Of a stretch of DNA of 5,575 nt, positions 1-5,063 are shown piece after piece; the first letter of the stretch is position 1; the number at the start of each line of letters is the position of its first letter. Under the pieces are notes generated by a model that worked only from the letters and a program-made list of their open reading frames with translations, searched no databases and was not told the DNA's origin. Both the position numbers and the translations under genes were made by a program. This DNA comes from Deltaproteobacteria bacterium (GTDB taxonomy: Bacteria > Desulfobacterota > SM23-61). The stretch spans positions 1 through 5,575 of the forward strand of contig JAPLIW010000595.1 in assembly GCA_026388915.1 (NCBI GenBank), written 5' to 3'.

Positions 1-326
1 GAACCCGTAATCAGCAGGGTCCCATCCGATTTACGAAGAATCCGGTAGGAGAACTGGATGCTGGCCCGCCTGAGGAAATCGACTGTGGTCTCGATGATCA
101 GGATGTCGTCATAGCGGGCCGGAACATGGTATTTGCAGAAGACTTCGGAAACCGGGAGAAACGCTCCCCGATCCTCCATTTCTTTGTAGGCGATGCCCAG
201 ACTGCGCATGAGCTCGGTACGCCCCACCTCGAGCCAGCGCAGGTAATTGGCGTAATACACGATCCCCATGGCGTCGGTCTCGGCATAGGTCACGCGGACT
301 TGGGTGCGATGGATCAGGGGCTTCAT
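1..326 (-). CDS. YbgC/FadM-family acyl-CoA thioesterase (partial, C-terminus beyond left edge)
   Basis: Hotdog-fold (4HBT) thioesterase that would hydrolyse an acyl-CoA or acyl-ACP thioester in the cytoplasm. The window holds 108 codons of a protein usually near 130-140 residues; the open frame continues past base 1. Seen: an N-terminal VRVTYAETDAMGIVYYANYL block at residues 10-29. D18 sits where the catalytic Asp of E. coli YbgC sits; the usual nearby His (VYH) is Tyr25 here, a variant common in this family. Further family features are LEVGRTELM at 32-40 and a hydrophobic beta strand near 74-84. The ATG at 326-324 overlaps the TGA of the upstream mutase gene as ATGA, and no good Shine-Dalgarno precedes it, so translation is probably coupled to that gene. 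In many Proteobacteria ybgC precedes tol-pal genes; whether it does here cannot be seen. Family is clear, substrate is not. Confidence 0.9.
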   Translation of the reverse strand, partial: MKPLIHRTQVRVTYAETDAMGIVYYANYLRWLEVGRTELMRSLGIAYKEMEDRGAFLPVSEVFCKYHVPARYDDILIIETTVDFLRRASIQFSYRILRKSDGTLLITG

Positions 327-1561
327 GGAAACACCGGGGAGGAAAATCCCTGGATGAACTTCTCCATCAACTCATGCCCTTTTTCCACCAGCAAACCCGT
401 TTCCCGGGCGCAGGTCTCATCAAAAAATCGATCCTCCCGGGGAAAGTTCCCGGAATCTTCGGAAGAAAAGACGACAAAGGGAACGGGCTCGGAAGAGTGG
501 GTTTTTAAAACCAGGGGAGTCGGATGGTCGGGGAGGGCCAGGACCCGGAAGGCCCCGATCTTTTCCAGCCCCCGTAGAATGGGCCCCACGATCTTTTGGT
601 CGAAGTCTTCGATGGCCTGGATTTTATCCTTCAGGTTCCCGTTATGGGAAGCCTCATCGGGTGCCTCCAGATGGACATAGACAAAGTCCTTCCGGGAAAT
701 CTCCCGCAGGGCGGATTCGGCTTTCCCCCGGTAATTGGTGTCCAGGTAGCCGGTCGCCCCCGGAACGTTGACGATTTCCAGACCGGCATACGATCCGATC
801 CCCTTCGTCAGGTCCACCGCCGAGATGACCGATCCCCTCAGGCCGAAGCGCTCGGTCACGGGAAGCAAAGTTGGAGCCTTTCCCTGGCCCCAGAGCCAGA
901 TGGCGTTGGCCGGTTTCTTTCCCTCCTCCAGCCTCTTTTGGTTGACCGGAAAATCGGGAAGTACCTTCTTGGCTTTCTCCATGAGAGAAAGAATTTCTTC
1001 CCGCCCCTTCCCCCGGGGAAGGAATTCGGCAATCTCTTTTCCGGAAATATCATGGGGGGGGGTGGTCCTTGCCTTCAGGCCCCTTTCTCCGTTGCGCCAG
1101 ACCAGGAGATGGCGGTAGCTTACCCCGGGGAAAAAATGAAATTCATCGGTCCCCAGAATCTCCCCGATCTTGTGGATGATCTCCCGGGCCTCGCCGGTGG
1201 AAATGTGGCCGGCGCTGAAATCGTCCATGGTTTCTCTTCCGTTATGAATCCCGAAGGTGACGAGGTTGCAGCGGAAGGCCACATCTTCCGGGTTCAGCTT
1301 GACCCCCATGGCCGCGGCCTCGAGGGGAGCGCGGCCGGTAAAGTGGCGGGTCGGGTCATAACCGAAGATGGAGAGGTTGGCCACGTCGCTCCCGGGGGCC
1401 ATCCCCGGGGGCACCGTTCGAACCAGCCCCAGGACCCCCCGCTTCGCCATCTGGTCCAGGTTGGGAGTTCCGGCCGCCTGCAGGGGCGTCTTCCCCCGCA
1501 ATTCGGGAATGGGATAATCGGCCATCCCGTCCCCGCAAAGCACCACGTACTTTCTTCCCAA
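323..1561 (-). CDS. apgM: ApgM-type cofactor-independent phosphoglycerate mutase / proposed homoserine kinase
   Basis: Alkaline-phosphatase-superfamily metalloenzyme of the archaeal-type 2,3-bisphosphoglycerate-independent phosphoglycerate mutase group, full length at 412 residues. Numbered from the TTG at 1561, the candidate metal and catalytic residues are D11 (CGDGMADYP), nucleophile S58 (APGSDVANLSIFGYDP), D302 and H306 (EAPDEASH), D345-H346 (LPDHPT) and H355. The known family reaction is 3-phosphoglycerate to 2-phosphoglycerate. A bacterial subgroup (TIGR02535) encoded beside threonine genes is a proposed homoserine kinase, and this copy lies about 30 bp behind hom, so I infer ATP-dependent phosphorylation of homoserine here; sequence alone cannot exclude mutase activity. 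Start choice: AAAGGA (minus strand, 1569-1574) is 7 nt from the TTG at 1561 but only 1 nt from the TTG at 1567, and starting with MGRKYVVL matches the usual family N-terminus. A 1567 start would add two residues. It ends in an ATGA overlap with the thioesterase gene. Confidence 0.9.
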   Translation of the reverse strand: MGRKYVVLCGDGMADYPIPELRGKTPLQAAGTPNLDQMAKRGVLGLVRTVPPGMAPGSDVANLSIFGYDPTRHFTGRAPLEAAAMGVKLNPEDVAFRCNLVTFGIHNGRETMDDFSAGHISTGEAREIIHKIGEILGTDEFHFFPGVSYRHLLVWRNGERGLKARTTPPHDISGKEIAEFLPRGKGREEILSLMEKAKKVLPDFPVNQKRLEEGKKPANAIWLWGQGKAPTLLPVTERFGLRGSVISAVDLTKGIGSYAGLEIVNVPGATGYLDTNYRGKAESALREISRKDFVYVHLEAPDEASHNGNLKDKIQAIEDFDQKIVGPILRGLEKIGAFRVLALPDHPTPLVLKTHSSEPVPFVVFSSEDSGNFPREDRFFDETCARETGLLVEKGHELMEKFIQGFSSPVFP

Positions 1562-1568
1562 GGTCAAA

Positions 1569-1574
1569 TCCTTT
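1569..1574 (-). promoter_or_regulatory. Ribosome binding site deciding the TTG start of the ApgM-type gene
   Basis: Minus-strand AAAGGA lies 7 nt before the TTG at 1561-1559 and only 1 nt before the in-frame TTG at 1567-1565. The spacing favours the inner TTG. No ATG or GTG start lies in frame between the hom stop and the conserved N-terminal strand. Confidence 0.6.
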
Positions 1575-1592
1575 CGAGAAAAAGGTAATAGG

Positions 1593-2906
1593 TTAGAGGT
1601 TCGAAGGATCTTCGATGCGAATGAAGACGGTCTTGTCCACGATGACCGGCAGCTGGTCGATGACCTGCAGGGCCCTTCTCATGTTCTTTTCCCGGGCTTC
1701 GTGGGTGAGCATGTAGATGTAAACCGCTTTCTCCGACTGGTGCCCCTTCTGAATCACCGAGAGGATGCTGATGTCCAGATCTCCCAGGATCCCCGATATG
1801 CGGGAAAGAACCCCGGGCTTGTCCACTACCGTGAAACGCAGGTAATAAGTGCAGGAGATGTCCTGGATGGACTTGATTTCCGCTTCCCGCAGGTGTTCCC
1901 GCTGGTAAGAAAGCAGGGGCACTCTTCGCGCGGCCCCCAGGCGGATGTTCCGGCACACATCCACCAGGTCGCTCACCACCGCGCTTCCCGTGGGCATCAT
2001 GCCCGCCCCGGCCCCGTAAAAGAGCGTGGAACCGACGGCATCGCCTTTCACAAAGATGGCGTTGAACGGGCCGGCCACCGTGGACAGGAGGTGATCGGTG
2101 GGCACGAGCGTCGGGTGAACCCGGGCTTCGACGGGTCCTCCGTCAGCCTTGGCGATGGCCAGAAGCTTGATGGTGTACCCCAGCTCTTTGGCGTACTCGA
2201 TGTCCATGGGGGTGATCCCGGTGATCCCCTCGGTATAAACATCCTCCAGCTTGACCTGGATTCCGTAGGCCAGAGAGAGGAGGATGCACAGCTTATGGGC
2301 GGTGTCGATGCCCTCCACATCAAATGTGGGGTCTGCTTCCGCATACCCGAGTTCCTGGGCCTTTTTCAGAACCTCGGAAAAGTTCAGTCCCTTTTGAGTC
2401 ATCTCCGTCAGGATGTAGTTGGAGGTCCCGTTCAGAATGCCGAAGATGACCTGGATCTTGTTGGCCACCAGCCCTTCTTTCAGGGAACGGATGATGGGGA
2501 TCCCCCCTCCCACGCTCCCTTCGAACCCGATGTCCACCCCGGCCTCATCGGCGGCCTTGAAAATCTCCGTCCCGTGGACCGCCAGGAGGGCTTTATTGGC
2601 GGTGACAATATGTTTGCCGCGCTCGATGGCCTGGAGGACAAAGGTTCGAGCCGGCTCCAACCCGCCGATGAGTTCAACGACGATGGAAATCTCCGGGTCA
2701 TCCAGGACGTCGGAAACCTTCGTCGTGAGAAGGGCCCGATTCACCTTGACCCCCCGGTCCCGGCTGATATCCAGGTCGGCGATCCGCTTGAGAACCATCG
2801 GGAGGCCCAGCCGTTTTTCCAGCAGCTTTCCGTTTTCCTGCAGGATCTTCACCAGCCCGGTGCCCACCGTCCCAAATCCGATGAGTCCAATGTTGATTCT
2901 GTCCAT
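1593..2906 (-). CDS. hom: Homoserine dehydrogenase with C-terminal ACT domain
   Basis: NAD(P)H-dependent reduction of L-aspartate 4-semialdehyde to L-homoserine, the branch point to threonine and methionine; cytoplasmic. 437 residues, the usual length for a monofunctional bacterial Hom, with no aspartokinase fused. Domains in order: a Rossmann nucleotide-binding domain with GFGTVG at 10-15; TANKALLA at 102-109 with conserved K105; SVGGGIPIIRSL at 131-142; NGTSNYIL at 159-166; a full match to the homoserine dehydrogenase signature at 183-205 (A-x3-G-Y-A-x2-D-P-x2-D-V-x-G-x-D-x3-K) that includes D201 and the catalytic K205; and an ACT domain from about 353 to 430 beginning RFTVVDKPGVLSRI. The ACT domain is known in this family to allow feedback control, commonly by threonine. 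The ATG at 2906 has GAGG 5 nt upstream. It follows the alaC-like gene after 293 bp of repeat-rich DNA and is followed about 30 bp later by the proposed homoserine kinase, supporting a threonine-synthesis unit. Confidence 0.97.
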   Translation of the reverse strand: MDRINIGLIGFGTVGTGLVKILQENGKLLEKRLGLPMVLKRIADLDISRDRGVKVNRALLTTKVSDVLDDPEISIVVELIGGLEPARTFVLQAIERGKHIVTANKALLAVHGTEIFKAADEAGVDIGFEGSVGGGIPIIRSLKEGLVANKIQVIFGILNGTSNYILTEMTQKGLNFSEVLKKAQELGYAEADPTFDVEGIDTAHKLCILLSLAYGIQVKLEDVYTEGITGITPMDIEYAKELGYTIKLLAIAKADGGPVEARVHPTLVPTDHLLSTVAGPFNAIFVKGDAVGSTLFYGAGAGMMPTGSAVVSDLVDVCRNIRLGAARRVPLLSYQREHLREAEIKSIQDISCTYYLRFTVVDKPGVLSRISGILGDLDISILSVIQKGHQSEKAVYIYMLTHEAREKNMRRALQVIDQLPVIVDKTVFIRIEDPSNL

Positions 2907-2922
2907 GACACCCTCAAAATTT

Positions 2923-2948
2923 GGAATTTAGGAATATTGGAATAATGG
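2923..2948. repeat. Degenerate 8-bp-period tandem repeat (GGAATAAT type)
   Basis: GG dinucleotides recur exactly every 8 bp at 2923, 2931, 2939 and 2947 (GGAATTTA, GGAATATT, GGAATAAT, GG). On the opposite strand the unit reads CCATTATT, the same unit that forms the longer array at 3149-3201. It lies in the leader just upstream of hom. Confidence 0.6.
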
Positions 2949-2954
2949 TATCAA
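2925..2954 (-). promoter_or_regulatory. hom: Possible weak sigma70-type promoter for hom
   Basis: On the minus strand TTGATA (2949-2954, 5 of 6 to TTGACA) is followed after 18 bp by TAAATT (2925-2930, 4 of 6 to TATAAT), upstream of the hom ATG. The hexamers fall inside AT-rich repeats, so chance agreement is quite possible. If real, hom could be transcribed independently of the alaC-like gene. Confidence 0.25.
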
Positions 2955-3000
2955 TTTAGCGGTTTGAAAATCATATCGAAGCCATATCGATTGAGATACC
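2948..3000. repeat. Inverted GGTATC/GATACC pair with internal CATATCGA direct repeat
   Basis: GGTATC at 2948-2953 is the reverse complement of GATACC at 2995-3000. Between them CATATCGA occurs twice, at 2972-2979 and 2983-2990, spaced 11 bp start to start, about one helical turn. The placement upstream of hom would suit an operator, but no known regulator site is recognised. Short motifs, so low confidence. Confidence 0.25.
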
Positions 3001-3007
3001 AATCGCT

Positions 3008-3054
3008 GAAATCCCCCCCAACCCCCCTTTGCAAAGGGGGGCAGGGGGGATTTC
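3008..3054. repeat. 47-bp palindromic repeat with paired C and G tracts
   Basis: The left arm 3008-3030 (GAAAT, seven C, AA, six C, TTT) and right arm 3033-3054 (AAA, six G, CA, six G, ATTTC) are inverted copies around a 2-bp GC spacer. There is one mismatched dinucleotide (AA against CA) and one extra C. No T-run follows on either strand, so it is not a typical intrinsic terminator. Elements of this form are familiar as dispersed intergenic palindromes in Desulfobacterota and other anaerobes; that likeness is from general knowledge, not a search. Confidence 0.75.
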
Positions 3055-3110
3055 TGGGAGACCTTCTCAGGGGGTAAAAGTTACCTTTTTCAAAGGGCTA
3101 AAGTGTTACG

Positions 3111-3201
3111 AATAATGGAATGTTGGGTTTAAGTATTTTGGTTTTTACCCATTATTCCATTGTTCCACTATTCCATTATTCCATCCTTCCATACTTCCAT
3201 T
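3111..3201. repeat. 8-bp-period degenerate repeats in two facing orientations
   Basis: The main array at 3149-3201 reads CCATTATT, CCATTGTT, CCACTATT, CCATTATT, CCATCCTT, CCATACTT and CCATT: six full units and a partial one with exact 8-bp spacing. It runs up to the stop codon of the alaC-like gene and shares its last bases. Two units in the opposite orientation, AATAATGG and AATGTTGG, lie at 3111-3126, so the two groups could pair as a hairpin; AATAATGG at 3111-3118 is perfectly complementary to 3149-3156. There is no spacer-repeat alternation, so this is not CRISPR. Confidence 0.75.
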
Positions 3202-4366
3202 AAAACAGTTTCTTGATTCCTTTGACCGCCTGCTTGATGCGGTGGGTGTTTTCCACCAGGGCGAACCGCACGTGGGTGTCTCCCGTATCTCCGAAGCCGA
3301 TCCCCGGGGAAACGGCCACCTTCCCCACCTGGAGGACCAGCTTGGCGAATTCCAGAGACCCCATCTCCTTGAATTTCTCCGGGATCTCCGCCCAGACGAA
3401 CATGGTCCCTTTGGGCTTTTCGACTTTCCAGCCCACCCGCCGCAGGCCGTCCACCAGCGCATCCCGCCGCTCCTGGTAGATTTTGCGGACCTCTTCCACG
3501 CAGCTCTGGTCTTCATTCAGGGCGATGATCCCCGCGACCTGAATGGGGGTGAAGATCCCGTAATCCAGGTAGCTCTTGATCCGGGCCAGCGCATGGATCA
3601 TTCTGCGGTTCCCCACGCAAAAACCGACCCGCCACCCCGGCATGCTGTAGCTTTTCGACAGGGTGAAGAACTCCACCCCTACTTCCTTGGCTCCGGGGAC
3701 CTGGAGAAAGCTGGGAGCTTTGTACCCGTCGAAAACCAGGTCGGCGTAGGCCAGGTCATGGACCACCATCATGTTGTGAGCCTGGGCAAAGGCCACGATC
3801 TTTTCAAAAAACGGAAGATCCACCACCCGGGTGGTGGGATTGTGGGGAAAAGAGATCACCAGCATCTTGGGTTGAGGCCAGACCTGCCGGGTGGCCGTCT
3901 GCAGGTCCTCGAAGAAATCGCGTCCCTTGACCAGGGGAATGGTGCGCAGATCGCCGCCGGCGATGATGACCGAGTAGGCGTGAATGGGATAAGCCGGGGT
4001 CGGCACGAAGACCACATCCCCGCTTCCCATGGTGGCCAGCATCAGATGGGCGATTCCCTCCTTGGCCCCGATGGTGACGATCGCCTCGGAATCCGGATCG
4101 ATTTCGACGTCATAGTTTCTGGCGTACCAGTTGGCGATGGCGGCGCGGAGCTTGGGAATTCCCCGGGAGGCGGAATAGCGATGGGTGCGGGGATTCTTGA
4201 TGGTTTCGATGAGCTTTTCCACGATGTGCGGAGGGGTGGGGAGGTCCGGGTTCCCCATTCCCAGGTCAATGATGTCATCCCCTTTCCGCCGGGCCTTCAT
4301 CTTCAAGTCATCGACGATGGAAAAAACGTAGGGAGGAAGCCTTTTGATGCGATAGAATTCTTCCAT
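3200..4366 (-). CDS. alaC: AlaC-type alanine (glutamate-pyruvate) aminotransferase, class I/II PLP enzyme
   Basis: Fold-type I PLP aminotransferase, complete at 388 residues, that probably interconverts pyruvate plus glutamate with alanine plus 2-oxoglutarate in the cytoplasm. Motifs closely follow E. coli AlaC as I recall it: RLPPYVF at 9-15, GMGNPD at 36-41, TPPHIVEKL at 44-52, EAIVTIGAKEG at 94-104, FTLSKSY at 234-240 and GFGDTGDTHVRFAL at 357-370. Candidate cofactor residues are K238 (Schiff base), N176 in the NPTT motif, D204 and Y207 (HDLAYAD), and R246; R367 would bind the substrate carboxylate. The ATG at 4366 has AAGGG 7-8 nt upstream. hom follows after 293 bp. An aspartate or LL-diaminopimelate aminotransferase role would also suit an aspartate-family block, and substrate calls within this superfamily are unreliable, but the AlaC-like motifs make alanine the best guess. 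Confidence 0.88.
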   Translation of the reverse strand: MEEFYRIKRLPPYVFSIVDDLKMKARRKGDDIIDLGMGNPDLPTPPHIVEKLIETIKNPRTHRYSASRGIPKLRAAIANWYARNYDVEIDPDSEAIVTIGAKEGIAHLMLATMGSGDVVFVPTPAYPIHAYSVIIAGGDLRTIPLVKGRDFFEDLQTATRQVWPQPKMLVISFPHNPTTRVVDLPFFEKIVAFAQAHNMMVVHDLAYADLVFDGYKAPSFLQVPGAKEVGVEFFTLSKSYSMPGWRVGFCVGNRRMIHALARIKSYLDYGIFTPIQVAGIIALNEDQSCVEEVRKIYQERRDALVDGLRRVGWKVEKPKGTMFVWAEIPEKFKEMGSLEFAKLVLQVGKVAVSPGIGFGDTGDTHVRFALVENTHRIKQAVKGIKKLF

Positions 4367-4440
4367 GGCTGAACCCTTAAAAGCGATAGATGATGAATTG
4401 AATCCTCGATTCTCTTCTCCGAGTTTTCGGGGATCCCCTC

Positions 4441-4471
4441 AAAAAAAACAGGAACCTCCGGCCGAGGTTCC
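4441..4471 (-). terminator. Intrinsic terminator in the apparent leader of the alaC-like gene
   Basis: Read on the minus strand, GGAACCTC (4471-4464), a GGCCG loop and GAGGTTCC (4458-4451) form a perfect 8-bp stem, followed directly by TGTTTTTTTT, a run of eight T (4448-4441). There is no T-run on the plus side, so it works only toward alaC. It ends 74 bp before the alaC start codon with no gene recognised upstream, so it is either an attenuator in the alaC leader or a barrier against read-through from the repeat element. Immediately downstream are a GGGGATCCCC palindrome (4429-4438) and a short CCGA/TCGG stem (4419-4430). Confidence 0.8.
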
Positions 4472-4492
4472 GAGGCTGATTCGCTTATCTAA

Positions 4493-4521
4493 GAATTACC
4501 CAAGCTCCGCTCCTTTGTCAA
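4493..4521 (-). promoter_or_regulatory. alaC: Candidate promoter upstream of the terminator and the alaC-like gene
   Basis: Minus-strand TTGACA (4521-4516) is a perfect -35 hexamer. At 17 bp the -10 would be TAATTC (4498-4493), a poor match; GGTAAT (4500-4495) at 15 bp matches TATAAT at 4 of 6. Transcription would begin near 4486 and reach the terminator stem after about 15 nt, giving a very short leader RNA unless termination is bypassed. Only the -35 is convincing. Confidence 0.35.
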
Positions 4522-4647
4522 GAATTTTGGTGCCTTCCAGGTTTCCCCGTCTGCCCTGCCCCCCTCACTTTTCGCCAAGTAGGTAGAAGATGAATTGAAT
4601 GCCAGGCGTTGCCCGGCCCGGGAGCAAGAGCGTTGCGCGCAAAAACC

Positions 4648-4663
4648 ATGAGGCGCACCTCAT
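4648..4663. repeat. 16-bp hairpin ATGAGG-CGCA-CCTCAT
   Basis: A perfect 6-bp inverted repeat around a 4-base CGCA loop, 2 bp inside the left arm of the 224-bp element. No matching hairpin was noticed beside the right arm, so the element is not fully symmetrical. Confidence 0.6.
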
Positions 4664-4721
4664 TTCCTGGACCGGGCGGGCAAGCCTTTCTTCCCCCAAG
4701 AACAGAGTTAGTCCGTTGTAG

Positions 4722-4741
4722 GGGCGCCCGGCCGGGCGCCC
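4722..4741. repeat. 20-bp perfect GC-only palindrome inside the 224-bp element
   Basis: GGGCGCCCGG followed by its exact reverse complement CCGGGCGCCC, without spacer. It is preceded by GTTGTAGG; the combination GTAGGGGCG plus inverted GC tract resembles dispersed palindromic repeats found in many bacterial genomes, which suggests a repeat nested in or forming the core of the larger element. Confidence 0.75.
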
Positions 4742-4890
4742 GATGGGCCCGCCTCTTTCTGCGGAAGCACGGGGGATCTCCGAATAGAATTCTTTTCCCG
4801 CCGATGCTTTTTGCGCGCAACGCCCTTGCTCCCGGGCCACAAGCTTGCTTTTACCCAGGAAAGAGAATCGCAAGAGTGAAGAGAGGCTCC

Positions 4891-4906
4891 GTCTGCGAGT
4901 CTGCGA
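4891..4906. repeat. Tandem GTCTGCGA pair just upstream of the -35 box
   Basis: Two perfect adjacent copies of GTCTGCGA (4891-4898 and 4899-4906), one base before the TTGACA of the plus-strand promoter. The position would suit an activator site, or the pair may be simple-repeat expansion; a function is not shown. Confidence 0.4.
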
Positions 4907-4907
4907 G

Positions 4908-4936
4908 TTGACAGGGGTAAGGAACGGTGATTAAAT
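4908..4936 (+). promoter_or_regulatory. Sigma70-type promoter for the MmgE/PrpD gene
   Basis: TTGACA (4908-4913, perfect -35) and TTAAAT (4931-4936, 4 of 6 to TATAAT) are separated by exactly 17 bp. Transcription would start near 4943, leaving a leader of about 120 nt before the ATG at 5063. Confidence 0.55.
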
Positions 4937-5029
4937 GGACGTTAACCGAAGGGATTGGACTCCAGCCGTACTTTCTAAAGTAGCCAGCTGCAACAGAAAG
5001 AGAGTCTTCCATAGGGCCCGAATCTTGAG

Positions 5030-5063
5030 GGAGGGGCAAATCGAAAGGAGGGGCAAATCGAAA
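5030..5063 (+). repeat. Perfect 17-bp tandem duplication carrying two ribosome binding sites
   Basis: GGAGGGGCAAATCGAAA occurs at 5030-5046 and again, directly adjacent, at 5047-5063; the last A of the second copy is the A of the start codon. Each copy contains a GGAGG Shine-Dalgarno. Only the second is followed by ATG: its AAGGAGGGG (5045-5053) lies 9 nt before the start, while the corresponding position after the first copy reads AGG rather than ATG. Confidence 0.9.

Larger units (their letters stand above)
4615..4838. repeat. 224-bp element with 31-bp terminal inverted repeats (MITE-like or palindromic repeat)
   Basis: The arm at 4615-4645 begins GGCCCGGGAGCAAGAGC and ends GCGCGCAAAAA. 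The arm at 4808-4838 is its reverse complement with one mismatch in 31 (AAGAGC against AAGGGC). The 162 bp between arms carry nested palindromes, including a 16-bp hairpin next to the left arm and a 20-bp perfect palindrome near the centre, plus GGCGGGC and GCCCGCC segments that could pair. No transposase is encoded, so movement, if any, would need an enzyme in trans. No clear target-site duplication is seen directly outside the arms. It could be a non-autonomous transposon, a REP/ERIC-like repeat, or a structured RNA; the repeat structure is certain, the class is not. Confidence 0.7.
4367..5062. other. Gene-free divergent intergenic region
   Basis: 696 bp between the divergent alaC-like and MmgE/PrpD genes. 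From left to right it holds the alaC leader with an intrinsic terminator, a candidate alaC promoter, a 224-bp inverted-repeat element, and the promoter and 5' leader of the MmgE/PrpD gene with a duplicated ribosome binding site. The short open frames here (around 100 codons) overlap the palindromes, resemble no family I know, and look non-coding. No tRNA or rRNA is visible. Confidence 0.75.

Noticed and set aside
126..680. 184-codon plus-strand open frame across the thioesterase/ApgM junction
   Set aside because: Runs antisense to two conserved genes and has no recognisable motif.
596..1588. 330-codon open frame on the plus strand opposite the ApgM-type gene
   Set aside because: It mirrors a well-conserved gene, its translation has no recognisable domain and is rich in Gly, Pro and Arg; typical antisense shadow in GC-rich DNA.
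1701..2945. 414-codon open frame on the plus strand opposite hom
   Set aside because: Long only because hom has strong codon bias; the translation shows no family motif, while the minus strand gives a full-length Hom with complete signature.
3008..3054. Intrinsic terminator between alaC and hom
   Set aside because: The hairpin is strong but no T-run follows on either strand, so it is listed as a palindromic repeat instead.
3149..3201. CRISPR-like array
   Set aside because: The repeat unit is only 8 bp with no unique spacers; it is a degenerate simple tandem repeat.
3242..4372. 376-codon open frame on the plus strand opposite the alaC-like gene
   Set aside because: Shadow of a complete aminotransferase; no domain and atypical His/Gly/Asp-rich composition.
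4451..4485. tRNA-like arm (GAGGTTCC)
   Set aside because: The GGTTCC stretch belongs to the terminator stem; no acceptor, D or anticodon arm can be built around it.
4518..4911. Several open frames of about 100 codons in the divergent intergenic region
   Set aside because: They are translations of the inverted-repeat element, overlap one another on both strands and include the GRPAGRPYN-type string often produced by spurious frames over such palindromes.
4851..5039. 62-codon minus-strand open frame over the MmgE/PrpD promoter
   Set aside because: Covers the plus-strand promoter and leader, no ribosome binding site or family resemblance noticed.
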